Shown: positions 27,488 through 36,488, numbered from the stretch's first letter. The stretch is DNA of 64,000 nucleotides from JANWXD01 sp037446115 (GCA_037446115.1 JBBIJF010000007.1:1-64000); one strand, 5' to 3'. The notes: a model not told the origin generated them from the letters alone. A program made the numbers and translations.

Positions 27488-30277
27488 ATGGCGGCCGAAC
27501 CCAGAGTGATTTTTTTTGATCTCGGCGATACGCTGATTTTCTCGAATGCGGCCGGGCAGATGGAGCGTTTTGCCGACGCCCTGGACGTGTTGCAGATTTT
27601 GCAGCAGCGGGGCTACCGGCTGGGGTTGATCTCCAACCAGCCGGCGGGGACCACGGTGGGCCAAGTGCAGGCCGTCCTGCAGAATCTCGCGCTTGGCCGC
27701 TACATCGAGAGCGCCCTGGTCACCCTCTCGACGGAGATTCCGGGCAATGCCGGCAAGCCCAACCGGCCGATTTTCGATCTGGCGCTGCAAAAGGCCGGTC
27801 ATGCGGCGCCGAGCGACCGCAGCATTTTCGTCACCGAGACCTTCAGCCACATCACGGCGGCGCGCGGGTTCGGCTGGCGCGCGATCCTGAAGCGGAACAC
27901 CGGCTCCTGCCAGCCCGGCGACGGCGAATGTGTGGCCGGCCTGTCGGGTTTGCTCGATCTGTTGCCCGCTCCGGCGCCACTGACCGGAACGAACCTGGAT
28001 CTGGCTCCGCCGCCGCGGCTGGTGGACGGACTGTGGGCCGTCCCGATCGACATTCAATCCATTGCGGCGGCTCTGGTCTTCGACGGGGCGACTTCGTCCG
28101 GCACAGGTGATGCAACCGTTGTGTTCAAAGTCGGCCCTTACGGGGGAAACCCGATTTTCGACCTGCGGCAGAGCATTACGGGCGTGTGGCTGGATGGCGC
28201 TTCCGTTCCGACGAGCAAGGCCGCTCACCATGACTTTGGAGGCGGCGCGCAGGCGGAGCTTCGCGTTCTCGAGCAAGCGGTGGATGCAGGCTCTACGCAC
28301 ACGCTGCGCGTGACCTACACCCTCGGGCCTCCGCAGGCCTCCTCGGCCGGCTCGTATCAGCCGGCGATGACCTTCAGTGCCGGGCCGCGGCTGGTGTTCA
28401 ACTTCGGTTTTACCGACCTGGGCGCGGGCAGGTATCTGGAGGCCTGGGTGCCGGCCAATCTGATCTTCGATCAGTTCGATCTCCAGCTGGACCTCGAACT
28501 GGTCAACTTCTCCATACCGCACAGCGTAATCACCAACGGGGCGGTGACCGTGCTGGGACCGAACCAGTGGCGGGTCCAGTTTCCGGGACGCTTTACGGCG
28601 CTTTCTCCGCTTTTGGAAATCCGCCCCGCCGACTCGCTGACTTCCGCCAGCGGCGCCACCGTACTTCCGGTTTCCGGGGCCTCGGTGACGATCGAGGCCT
28701 GGAAAACGGCCGCCAGTGCAGTAAACCTCAACATGCAGATCACCCAGATCGCCGGGTTTCTGGCCGACAACGAAAATTCGACCGGCCCCTACATCCACGG
28801 CAACCGGTTCGTGGCATTTTTCAACGTGGGCGGCATGGAGTACGAGGGCGGCACCACCACGGCAACGGGCGCCCTGCGTCATGAAACCTTCCACAGCTGG
28901 TGGGCCCGCGGTGTCAAGCCGGCCGGCCAGCCCGACGGGTGGTGGGATGAGGCCTGGACGGTGTACAACGACAACGGCGCTTCGGAAACGCTGCCCTTCA
29001 ACTTCAGTGATCCGCCGGTCACGTTGTGTCCGCGCAATCCCTGGGTGCGGGTGACGGCCGCAGGAGCCTACACGGACGGCTACCGGTTCTGGAAAGGGGT
29101 GGCGGCGTGGATCGGGGCGAGCACACTGCGGTCGCTGATGAGCGATTTCTACAAGCAGCGCCGAAAGCGGCCCGTAACCACGACGGACATCGAGGAGTTC
29201 CTGGTCTGCCGCACGGGCAGCGCGCAGCTTGTGGATGCGTTTCATCGCTTCGTCTACGGATTCGCCGACCCGTCGCCGGCTCCGGATTTGTGGCTTCGGG
29301 ATGAACCTTCTCACAGCGGGGCCGAGCAATGGGGCGGCACGTTCTGGAATTCGCCCGATCTGTGGGTGCGCAATGCGGATGACGGGGGCCTAACGCACCA
29401 GTCGCCGGAGTCGGGTCAGGACAACTGGTTCTATGCGCGCGTACGCAACCGTGGCGGCTCCGTTGCCCGCCATTTCCTGGTCACCTTCCACGTCAAGCAG
29501 TTCGCAGGAACGCAGTTTTCCTACCCCGACGATTTTCTTCCCTGCGTCGCTGCGGCCTCCGGATTCGATCTGGCGCCCGGCGCTTCGATGATCGTGAAAG
29601 CCCGGTGGCCGAGGAACCTCGTGCCCCCGGCCGGAACGCACGCCTGCCTGCTTGCGTCGGTCCTGACTCGAAGTGACCGGCCGGTGGCGGGCCGGCATGT
29701 CTGGGAAAGCAATAACCTGGCCCAAAAGAATCTCACCGTCGTGGATCTGAAGCCGAACACCTGGATCGTGATCCCGGTGGTTGTTTCCCACCTGCGGGCG
29801 GGGTTGGCGGGGCGCTACCGCCTGGAGCTGCTGCGGCCGCGCAGTCATCCCGGACTGGAAGCGGGACTGCTGCACGGAAATCCGGCCCCGTTTGTTCGGA
29901 CGCCCGGGCTGCGGCTGGCCGCCTGGGCGTTGCCGGCAACGCCCATCGCCGACGAAGGGGTTGCGCTGGACTGCGCGGGACGGGCGGACGAGGGGGCCAA
30001 CCCGGCCCCCAAGCAGGTGGGCGTAGCCCGTTCCGACGACCCGCCGACGCTGGCGAGCTTGCCGGCGTTCCGGACCGAAGCGCTTTTCGGGGAGGGCGTC
30101 CGGACCCACATCCCGGTGACTCTTGCAGCTCAGCAGCAACTTACGTTCGGCTTGCGGCTCCGGGTTCCCTCCCATGCCAGGCCGGGCGAGGTGCTGCACA
30201 TGGATCTCGTGCAGCGGGAGGCGCGCAGCGGCAGGATTGTGGGGGGAGTCGCCGTGGAAATTCGCGTGACGAGCTGA
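27488..30277 (+). CDS. HAD-like domain fused to gluzincin (M1/M61-type) metallopeptidase
   Basis: A 929-residue fusion. Residues about 5-150 look like a HAD phosphatase (FFDLGDTL with D11, LGLISNQPAG, NAGKPNRPIF), but the usual VGD acidic motif is replaced by FVTETFSHITAARGFGW, so activity is doubtful. The central part contains H465-E-T-F-H469 followed 19 residues on by E488 (GWWDEAWTVY): the HExxH-18-E gluzincin zinc site of M1 and M61 aminopeptidases. The C-terminal third has CARDB-like beta-sandwich segments (NWFYARVRNRGGSVARHFLV). No signal peptide is seen. It has a GGGAG ribosome-binding site and follows the small gene by 18 bp. I know no established family with this architecture. Confidence 0.72.
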   Translation: MAAEPRVIFFDLGDTLIFSNAAGQMERFADALDVLQILQQRGYRLGLISNQPAGTTVGQVQAVLQNLALGRYIESALVTLSTEIPGNAGKPNRPIFDLALQKAGHAAPSDRSIFVTETFSHITAARGFGWRAILKRNTGSCQPGDGECVAGLSGLLDLLPAPAPLTGTNLDLAPPPRLVDGLWAVPIDIQSIAAALVFDGATSSGTGDATVVFKVGPYGGNPIFDLRQSITGVWLDGASVPTSKAAHHDFGGGAQAELRVLEQAVDAGSTHTLRVTYTLGPPQASSAGSYQPAMTFSAGPRLVFNFGFTDLGAGRYLEAWVPANLIFDQFDLQLDLELVNFSIPHSVITNGAVTVLGPNQWRVQFPGRFTALSPLLEIRPADSLTSASGATVLPVSGASVTIEAWKTAASAVNLNMQITQIAGFLADNENSTGPYIHGNRFVAFFNVGGMEYEGGTTTATGALRHETFHSWWARGVKPAGQPDGWWDEAWTVYNDNGASETLPFNFSDPPVTLCPRNPWVRVTAAGAYTDGYRFWKGVAAWIGASTLRSLMSDFYKQRRKRPVTTTDIEEFLVCRTGSAQLVDAFHRFVYGFADPSPAPDLWLRDEPSHSGAEQWGGTFWNSPDLWVRNADDGGLTHQSPESGQDNWFYARVRNRGGSVARHFLVTFHVKQFAGTQFSYPDDFLPCVAAASGFDLAPGASMIVKARWPRNLVPPAGTHACLLASVLTRSDRPVAGRHVWESNNLAQKNLTVVDLKPNTWIVIPVVVSHLRAGLAGRYRLELLRPRSHPGLEAGLLHGNPAPFVRTPGLRLAAWALPATPIADEGVALDCAGRADEGANPAPKQVGVARSDDPPTLASLPAFRTEALFGEGVRTHIPVTLAAQQQLTFGLRLRVPSHARPGEVLHMDLVQREARSGRIVGGVAVEIRVTS

Positions 30278-30292
30278 GAGCGGGACGGCGCC

Positions 30293-31660
30293 TCACCGCT
30301 TGCGGAGGTCGCGCAACAGGCGGATGGCGGCATCGGCGAGGAGCTCGCCGCAGCCCGGTGCGCAGCGGGCGCTGATGACCTCGTAGCCCCCTTCGGCAAA
30401 GGCCTTTTGAGTGGGCACGTAGCCGATCGAGCCATTGGCCAGCCCGACGACGATGGTGTGCGGGAACGGCGAGGCCTTCTTGATGGCCACGCCGAGTTCC
30501 ACAAAGATCTCCCCGGGGAGCCCCACCCAGGCGATCTGATCGCCCAACGCCAGAACCTGGACTTCGGCTGCGAGCGGTTTGCGGCGCAAGTCCGCGATGT
30601 CGAGCGTGCGCAGCGCCGCCACCATGTCCAGGAACGGCGGCGCCCCGGGCTTGCCGAACCACCGCGCCGCGGCCTGCGCTTTCTCCACAGAAGCCGCGTC
30701 CACGGAGGGGACAAGCAGTTCGACCTGGCGGCCGGCCCCGCGCAGCGGGTCCGTCGCGGCGGGCTTCAGGCGCGCGTAGCTTTTGAGGACCTCGCCGGCC
30801 AGGATGGTCCCGATCCGCTGCGCTTCGGCGTGACCCTTCTGCGGCTCGGCGCTTCTGACGTCAATGTGGTTGACATTGCCCGCGGCGCCGAGGGTGAACA
30901 GGGTGAGCATCCCCGAGCCTTTGATCTTGCCGAGCAGGCGCGCCAGGGTGTAGGGGTAGTCTGCCGAATACTGGGTTCCGCCGACCGTGTCCAGATGGAG
31001 GGCAAAGTTGACATAGGTCGCCAGGGGCACGCCGCCGGAAGTGTCGAAATACACGATGGGGAGTTCCGGGTCCGGCTCTCCCACCGGCTGCACGATGTCC
31101 GGGTTGAGTTTGCCGGGATTGAAACGCACCGTACCGTCCTTCATGAGAAAGCGGCGGTAGAAACTCACTGTGTCCTCGCGGCCCGTGTGGACCCAGGCGC
31201 GAGCGGGCGTGAGCGCCGCCTCCGCCAGACGTACGGCCTCGGCGATGCGTGACGGCAGCGATGCGCGGTAGCGCTCGGCGGCCTGGCGCGGCGCGCCTTC
31301 AACCAGGGAGAGGAACCGCGGATTCAGTAGCGGACCTGTATGGGTGTGGGTGGCGCTGATCATGACCTGCTCCCGCGGCAGGCCGGTAGTTTTTTCGATG
31401 AGAGCGCGAGCCGTTTCGACCAGATCCTGTTCGAGTGCGATCAGGTCACAGGCGACGAGAGCCGCCCGGGAGCCCCCGCTTTCGAGAACCAGGGCTTTGG
31501 CGTACAGATCGTCGTGGACGCCCGTGGCGAGCCGTACGTTGTAGTAGCCGGCCAGCGGAAGGCCGGCCGGGGGCGTGATCTTGACGGCGGCAGCTCCCAG
31601 ACGTAGTTCCGCACCGCAGGCGAGTGAGGCAAGCAGGCAGACAGCCGCCCAGGACCTCAT
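30293..31660 (-). CDS. neutral/alkaline ceramidase-like protein, secreted
   Basis: The 455-residue protein has a signal peptide (MRSWAAVCLLASLACGA) and the N-terminal domain of the neutral/alkaline non-lysosomal ceramidase family: AAVKITPPAGLPLAGY and the metal-site block ISATHTHTGPLLNP. Ceramidases hydrolyse ceramide to sphingosine and fatty acid. Many environmental bacteria have several shorter paralogues of unknown substrate, lacking the C-terminal domain, as here. Convergent with the HAD-peptidase gene (15-bp gap). Confidence 0.82.
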   Translation of the reverse strand: MRSWAAVCLLASLACGAELRLGAAAVKITPPAGLPLAGYYNVRLATGVHDDLYAKALVLESGGSRAALVACDLIALEQDLVETARALIEKTTGLPREQVMISATHTHTGPLLNPRFLSLVEGAPRQAAERYRASLPSRIAEAVRLAEAALTPARAWVHTGREDTVSFYRRFLMKDGTVRFNPGKLNPDIVQPVGEPDPELPIVYFDTSGGVPLATYVNFALHLDTVGGTQYSADYPYTLARLLGKIKGSGMLTLFTLGAAGNVNHIDVRSAEPQKGHAEAQRIGTILAGEVLKSYARLKPAATDPLRGAGRQVELLVPSVDAASVEKAQAAARWFGKPGAPPFLDMVAALRTLDIADLRRKPLAAEVQVLALGDQIAWVGLPGEIFVELGVAIKKASPFPHTIVVGLANGSIGYVPTQKAFAEGGYEVISARCAPGCGELLADAAIRLLRDLRKR

Positions 31661-31705
31661 TTGGATTCATCTTTATCAAAGCCGCGGGGGGATTTGCAGC
31701 TTTGC

Positions 31706-31735
31706 TTGACCGGCACACAGGCTCTCTGCGACAAT
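31706..31735 (+). promoter_or_regulatory. promoter of the cold-shock gene
   Basis: TTGACC (31706-31711) and GACAAT (31730-31735) are 18 bp apart. Transcription would start near 31742 and give an untranslated leader of about 140 nt before the cold-shock start codon, comparable with the long thermo-responsive leaders of cspA-type genes. Confidence 0.5.
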
Positions 31736-31882
31736 CGTCATGGCAGTTGTGATCTTCCGGAGTGATTCTCTTCCCATTCCCGGCGAAAGCGCACGGCTCC
31801 GCGTTGTCTGGTTCCCCGCGGTCTCCGTATGCTCCCGCTAAGGAAGCGGTGGAAATCCCCGGAGTGTTCAGGAGAGGGAGTA

Positions 31883-32086
31883 GTGAGAGAAAGAGGGATC
31901 GTGAAGTGGTTCAATGCCGCCAAGGGCTACGGGTTTATCCAACGAGCCAGCGGTGAGGACGTGTTCGTGCATCATACCGCGATCCAGATGAGCGGTTATC
32001 GAACGCTGGAAACCGGGGCGGAGGTGGAGTTCGAAGTCAAACAGGGCCCCAAAGGACTCCAGGCGGAGAACGTGCAGCAGGTCTAG
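31883..32086 (+). CDS. csp: cold-shock domain protein (CspA family)
   Basis: This 67-residue OB-fold RNA chaperone has RNP1 (KGYGFIQ) and RNP2 (DVFVHHTAI). It starts at GTG 31883 preceded by AGGAGAGGG (31870-31878). The frame opens earlier, but only this start matches the family length. It binds single-stranded nucleic acid and melts mRNA structures. The gene is divergent from the ceramidase gene. Confidence 0.93.
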   Translation: MRERGIVKWFNAAKGYGFIQRASGEDVFVHHTAIQMSGYRTLETGAEVEFEVKQGPKGLQAENVQQV

Positions 32087-32109
32087 CGCGGGGCGCAGGA
32101 TGCGTCCCG
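32087..32109 (+). terminator. hairpin after the cold-shock gene
   Basis: A 9-bp stem with one G-T pair (32087-32095 with 32101-32109, 5-base loop) begins immediately after the stop codon. Only a weak pyrimidine stretch follows. It is a likely terminator or 3'-protecting stem in the gap before the convergent Dabb gene. Confidence 0.5.
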
Positions 32110-32132
32110 CTTCACCCACTTGCCGGACTCGG

Positions 32133-32531
32133 CTAGTTGGTTACCTGAAAGCTCCGGCTCTCAGCCCGCACCGGAAGGTAGATCTTGTACCAGGCGTCGT
32201 GGGCAGGGTGCTTGGCATAGCGGTCGGCTGCGGCCTGATCTTCGAACTCGATCACAAACGCATCAGTGAAGTCCCGCGGCTGCACGCGGAGGGGTTTGAG
32301 CCAGATGTTCTTAATCCCCGGGATTTCGGCAGCCATTTTTTCGACGCCCTCGATTGCCGCCTTTCGTTGCTCCGGCGTGGATTCCGGAGTCCACTTGACG
32401 GCTACCAGGTGAATGATGGATTTTGGCTTGCCGTACGTGTTGGCGCCCACAGCGACGCCGGAAAGAAATAACGCCGCAGCGGCAACTGCGGCCGCCAAGA
32501 CTCTCCGGTTGGTTACGGATGTCAATTTCAT
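32133..32531 (-). CDS. Dabb (stress-responsive A/B barrel) protein with signal peptide
   Basis: The 132-residue protein starts with a signal peptide (RRVLAAAVAAAALFLSGVAVGA) and continues with a dimeric alpha/beta barrel domain (IIHLVAVKWTPESTPEQRK, FTDAFVIEFEDQAAADRYAKHP, HDAWYKIY). Dabb domains are found in stress proteins and polyketide cyclases; function here is unknown. It probably acts in the periplasm. It lies downstream of the transaldolase gene, which is on the same strand. Confidence 0.82.
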   Translation of the reverse strand: MKLTSVTNRRVLAAAVAAAALFLSGVAVGANTYGKPKSIIHLVAVKWTPESTPEQRKAAIEGVEKMAAEIPGIKNIWLKPLRVQPRDFTDAFVIEFEDQAAADRYAKHPAHDAWYKIYLPVRAESRSFQVTN

Positions 32532-32580
32532 CTGCCTTCACTCCTTGGGTTGAATCAAACTCAGGACTGTGACAGGCGGC

Positions 32581-33243
32581 TCAGGCGTTCACAGGGCTCT
32601 CCTGGAACACCCGGGCCCAGTCTTTCAGGAACTGCTCCAGACCTTTTTCCGTCAGCGGGTGGTTAAAGAGCATCTCCAGAACACGGAACGGCATGGTGGC
32701 GATATCGGCGCCTGCCAGGGCCGCTTCGATGACGTGCGTGGGGGAACGCAGGGAGGCGGCCAGAACCTGCGTCTTGAAGCCGTAGTTGCGGTAGATCTGA
32801 GTAATCTCGCGGATCAGGTCCATGCCGATATGCCCGATGTCGTCCAGCCGGCCGACGAACGGGCTGACGATGTAAGCACCCGCTTTGGCGGCGAGCAAAG
32901 CCTGCGCCGGGGAAAAGCAGAGCGTAACATTCAGGCGAATGCCTTCTTTGCTGAGCGCGGCCGTCGCCTTGATCCCTTCGCGCGTGAGCGGGACCTTGAC
33001 GACGACATTGGGATGAATCCCCGCCAGGCGGCGCGCTTCTCGCACCATCTCGGACGCCTCGGTGGCGACCACTTCTGCGCTGACGTCGCCGTGAATGATC
33101 TCGCAAATGCGCCGGATCTGCTCTTCGATCGGACGTCCCTCCCGGGCGATGAGCGACGGATTTGTGGTCACGCCGTCCACGATGCCCCACTCGGCGCCTT
33201 TGCGGAGTTCGTCCAGATTGGCGGTGTCCAGGAAGATTTTCAT
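32581..33243 (-). CDS. tal: transaldolase / fructose-6-phosphate aldolase
   Basis: A 220-residue short transaldolase of the TalC/FSA type: start MKIFLDTANLDELRKG, then GVTTNPSLIARE, the Schiff-base lysine in VVVKVPLTREG, and SPFVGRLDD. It exchanges three-carbon units between sugar phosphates (pentose phosphate pathway) or cleaves fructose 6-phosphate; sequence alone does not separate these. Confidence 0.93.
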   Translation of the reverse strand: MKIFLDTANLDELRKGAEWGIVDGVTTNPSLIAREGRPIEEQIRRICEIIHGDVSAEVVATEASEMVREARRLAGIHPNVVVKVPLTREGIKATAALSKEGIRLNVTLCFSPAQALLAAKAGAYIVSPFVGRLDDIGHIGMDLIREITQIYRNYGFKTQVLAASLRSPTHVIEAALAGADIATMPFRVLEMLFNHPLTEKGLEQFLKDWARVFQESPVNA

Positions 33244-33410
33244 GCTTGCACCCTCGTTTCGCGCAACAAGGACATTATATCCTTCGATGTCGAGCCGGGC
33301 GGCGGAAGCGGGCGAGGGGGTCGCAACCGGTACCTTCCGTACCAGGGTCCTAAAATTGAACCCGCTGGTACGTGATACGGGGACCGATACAGCTGCATTA
33401 TTTGAGTGGA

Positions 33411-34397
33411 ATGTCCGCGGAACCCACCTACCGGCGCTCCCTACCCGATCGATCGCTCACTACGACGGAACCTAGGCCGTGGAGGATGCGCCGCCGCACC
33501 GGTTTCCGCTTCCCGAAGACGGAACACACCCTCACCGGGCGCACCATTCTGCACTACCGCGTTCTGGAGAAACTGGGGCAGGGCGGGATGGGAGTAGTCT
33601 ATAAGGCGCGCGACCTTCGTCTGGGGCGGCCTGTAGCTCTGAAGTTCCCGCGGCCCGCCATGGGTCCGGGGACACTCAAGCACCTTCGCACGGAGGCGCG
33701 CGCCCTTGCCGCGCTGAACCACCCGAACATCGCCACGATTTACGGTCTGTGCGAAGCCGAGGGAGAGGTCTTCCTGGTGATGGAGTTCCTCCCCGGGAAG
33801 ACTCTGAAATCGGTAATACGCGATTTGCACTGCGCCGGCCTTTGCCTGCCCCTGGACCGCATTGTGGAATATGCGGCGGGAATCGGCGGGGCGCTCGGCC
33901 ACGCACATCGTCAAGGGATCATCCACAGGGATGTCAAGTCGGGCAATGTGATGTTCACCGCCCTGGGGGTGCCCAAGCTGACGGACTTCGGGCTCGCAAG
34001 CTTTCTGGAGGCGGCCACGGTCAGGAGGAACGGAACAGTGTTCGGAACCTTGTGCTCCATGGCGCCGGAGCAAGCCCGCGGAGAGCGGACCGACGAGCGT
34101 TCCGACATCTTTTCTTTTGGCGTGCTGCTCTATGAGATGGCGGCCGGCCGTGTTCCGTTCGGCGGTTCTTCGGAGGCCGCGATTCTTTCCGCTCTGCTCG
34201 ATCGCGAGCCGGAGGATTTGCGCTGCATTCGCCCGGATCTGCCGGAAGAGTATGTGCACATCGTCGGAAAAGCGCTGGTCAAGGATCCCGAACACCGCTA
34301 TCAGGACATGGAGGAATTGCTTGCGGAGCTGGAACGCTCGGCCCGCACCAAGTCCGGGATTCGGCAAGGCGCCCGGAAACCGACGAGCTCCCTTTGA
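33411..34397 (+). CDS. Ser/Thr protein kinase, soluble
   Basis: A 328-residue Hanks-type kinase from ATG 33411; ATG 33486 is an alternative start. Present are the glycine loop KLGQGGMGVVYKA, the ATP lysine in PVALKFPRP, the catalytic loop HRDVKSGNVMF, DFG in KLTDFGLASF and APE in CSMAPEQARGE. Unlike many Pkn kinases it has no transmembrane or sensor domain; the N-terminal extension is short and basic. Its stop overlaps the start of the TPR gene (TTGA), so the TPR protein is a likely partner or substrate. Confidence 0.92.
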   Translation: MSAEPTYRRSLPDRSLTTTEPRPWRMRRRTGFRFPKTEHTLTGRTILHYRVLEKLGQGGMGVVYKARDLRLGRPVALKFPRPAMGPGTLKHLRTEARALAALNHPNIATIYGLCEAEGEVFLVMEFLPGKTLKSVIRDLHCAGLCLPLDRIVEYAAGIGGALGHAHRQGIIHRDVKSGNVMFTALGVPKLTDFGLASFLEAATVRRNGTVFGTLCSMAPEQARGERTDERSDIFSFGVLLYEMAAGRVPFGGSSEAAILSALLDREPEDLRCIRPDLPEEYVHIVGKALVKDPEHRYQDMEELLAELERSARTKSGIRQGARKPTSSL

Positions 34398-35692
34398 CAG
34401 TTACGATCCAACAGCCTGTTGCGAAAAGCCGGTCCAAGCTGCGGATGGCGGCCCTGATTGCCTCGACCGCTTCGATCATCGGGCTCGTTTCCAACGGGAG
34501 CGCGCCGGCGCAACTGGCGCGGAACCAGCGGGCAGCGGTGCCGGAGTGGTATCAGACAGGTCGCCAACTGCTGGCTCGCGAAGATGTTCCGGAGAACGTG
34601 GATCGCGCAATCCGGATTTTCCAGGCCGCCGCGGCCCGACACAGGAATGAAAGCCTGGCGGAGGCGGCCTTGGCCGAAGCTTATTGGAGAAAGTACGAAC
34701 AGACGCAGAAGGGGACTTGGGTTGAAAAAGCGGGTGAAAGCTGCCGCCGGCTGGTCAGCTCAGGTGCTTCCCTGCCCGGGGTGCACGTGACGCTGGGGCT
34801 GGTCCGCACCGGAGCCGGGCGGCCAGAGGAGGCGCTGGCGGATTTTCAACGTGCTCTCGCTCTGGATCCGCTTGACGCCGACGCCTGCCTGGGGATGGGC
34901 CGCGCGTTCGAGCAGCTCGGACGCAGCCGGGATGCCGAGCAGAGCTATCTGCGCGCCGTTCAGTTCCGTCCGGGGGACTGGAGAGCCCATAATGCGCTCG
35001 GGCGGTTGCATTGGCGCCAGGGACGGTACGCGGACGCGGAAACGCAATTCCGCAAGGTGATCGAACTGACGCCCGGCAACGCTCGGGGTCACAGTAACCT
35101 CGGAGGGCTGTTGGTCATGATGGGGCGTTACGAGGATGCGGCCCGGCATCTGGAACGCTCGTTGTCGCTGCGCCCGACGCCCGCCGCTCACTCCAACCTC
35201 GGTACCGCGTACTATTTTCAAGGGCGTTACGCTGCGGCCGCGACGCAGATGGAAAAGGCCGTGGCGCTTCACGGGCGGGATGCGCGACTGTGGGGCAATC
35301 TGGCCGATGCTTACCGGATGCTGCCGGGCCGGAAAGAAGATTCCCTGCGGGCCTACCGCCAGGCGACCGAACTGGCGGCGGTGCATCTGGCGGTGCAGCC
35401 GCGGGACGCGCCGCTGCGTGCCAGTTTTGCGGTCTGGCGGGCGCGACTGGGAGACGAGCGGCGGGCTCAGGAGGAGATCCGCAGGGCGCTCAAGGAGGCG
35501 CCCGAAGATCCAGCCGTGCAGTTTCGCTCCGCTCTCGTGTGGGAATTGTGCGGCCGCCACCGGGAAGCGGCCCGCGCTTTGGAACGGGCGCGCCGTAGCG
35601 GTTACTCGCCGGAGGAAATCGCGCGACATCCGGATTTGCCCAAGCTGCGGGAAGCCGCAAAGCCCGGCAGAGGCGGCCGTGAGGATGGCTAA
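34394..35692 (+). CDS. TPR-repeat protein coupled to the kinase
   Basis: The 432-residue protein starts at TTG 34394 inside a TTGA overlap with the kinase stop; ATG 34445 is a possible alternative. A hydrophobic N-terminal segment (MAALIASTASIIGLVSNG) may anchor it. At least six TPR-like repeats follow, for example GRPEEALADFQRALALDPLD, GRSRDAEQSYLRAVQFRP, GRYADAETQFRKVIELTP and GRYEDAARHLERSLSLRP. TPRs mediate protein-protein contacts, so it could be a scaffold or target of the kinase. Confidence 0.8.
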   Translation: MTVTIQQPVAKSRSKLRMAALIASTASIIGLVSNGSAPAQLARNQRAAVPEWYQTGRQLLAREDVPENVDRAIRIFQAAAARHRNESLAEAALAEAYWRKYEQTQKGTWVEKAGESCRRLVSSGASLPGVHVTLGLVRTGAGRPEEALADFQRALALDPLDADACLGMGRAFEQLGRSRDAEQSYLRAVQFRPGDWRAHNALGRLHWRQGRYADAETQFRKVIELTPGNARGHSNLGGLLVMMGRYEDAARHLERSLSLRPTPAAHSNLGTAYYFQGRYAAAATQMEKAVALHGRDARLWGNLADAYRMLPGRKEDSLRAYRQATELAAVHLAVQPRDAPLRASFAVWRARLGDERRAQEEIRRALKEAPEDPAVQFRSALVWELCGRHREAARALERARRSGYSPEEIARHPDLPKLREAAKPGRGGREDG

Positions 35693-35703
35693 AGGAGGAG
35701 AAT

Positions 35704-35991
35704 GTGGCTGATCATCGAGTGACGATCACTGTCTCCGGTCAAACGCTCCGCTACGATGAGCCGATCGTGCGGGCGCAGCGGGGCGACTCCATCATTTGGG
35801 CAAGCACGATGCCCTTTGCGGTGGACTTTGGAAGGGTCTCCCCGAGTCACCGGTTGAGGGAATCCAGCGAAAAGGGCAGCGTGACGATGAACGTCCGGGC
35901 GGACGCGCCTCCCGGACGCTACAAGTACTTCGTCGCCGCCTTCGACGGGACCTGCGTACTCACCGACGATCCGGAAATCATCATCGAATAG
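35704..35991 (+). CDS. small beta-rich protein of unknown function
   Basis: The 95-residue protein starts at GTG 35704 after AAAGGAGGAG, a very strong ribosome-binding site. Beta-type segments (HRVTITVSGQTLRYDEPIV, GDSIIWAS, PGRYKYFVAAFDGTCVL) and the ending DDPEIIIE are reminiscent of cupredoxin-like folds, but I cannot identify a copper ligand set. No signal peptide. It follows the kinase-TPR pair on the same strand and may belong to that operon. Confidence 0.65.
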   Translation: MADHRVTITVSGQTLRYDEPIVRAQRGDSIIWASTMPFAVDFGRVSPSHRLRESSEKGSVTMNVRADAPPGRYKYFVAAFDGTCVLTDDPEIIIE

Positions 35992-36059
35992 CCGGCCAGC
36001 CCCGAGGCGATCATCCGTTTTACGCTGGAGGGAGGTGGTTTTCTGCCTTGGGGGCCCGC

Positions 36060-36488
36060 ATGACCATCGGCCAGGCGGCTCGTGAAACCGGTCTGAGTGT
36101 GGACACGATCCGCTTTTACGAGAAACGAGGCCTGCTGCGGAGCGCAGCACGGACCGAGGGAGGCTTCCGGCTCTTCGGACCCCGTGAGATCGAGGCACTC
36201 AAGTTCATCCGCAAATCCCAGGAGCTGGGATTTTCGCTGGACGAAATCCGGGAGCTGCTGTTTCTTCAGGAAGGCCAGGCGGGCGCCTGTGAACATGTGC
36301 GGGCGCTGCTTCAGGCAAAAATTGCGCACGTCAAAGCCAAGATCGCCGAACTGCGGAAGCTTCACAGCGACCTGAACCACGCGCTCGGAATCTGCGAGCG
36401 CAATCTCAGGCCGCATGCCGGAAGCCGGGAGCCGTGTCCCGTGCTCCGGCAACTCAGCCGCCACAGAAGGGCCCAGAAGAAACGTTGA
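36060..36488 (+). CDS. MerR-family heavy-metal-type regulator
   Basis: A 142-residue regulator. The winged helix is MTIGQAARETGLSVDTIRFYEKRGLL, followed by the dimerisation helix and a metal-binding loop. C77, C112 and C126 match the three-cysteine pattern of MerR/CadR/PbrR-type sensors of Hg, Cd, Zn or Pb. Such proteins distort promoters with long spacers to switch on detoxification genes. A P1B-type ATPase lies 1.35 kb away on the other strand and is a plausible target. Confidence 0.85.
   Translation: MTIGQAARETGLSVDTIRFYEKRGLLRSAARTEGGFRLFGPREIEALKFIRKSQELGFSLDEIRELLFLQEGQAGACEHVRALLQAKIAHVKAKIAELRKLHSDLNHALGICERNLRPHAGSREPCPVLRQLSRHRRAQKKR

Noticed and set aside
27473..29329. 618-codon frame antisense to the HAD/gluzincin gene
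   Set aside because: No domain is recognisable, and the sense frame has clear motifs and a ribosome-binding site.
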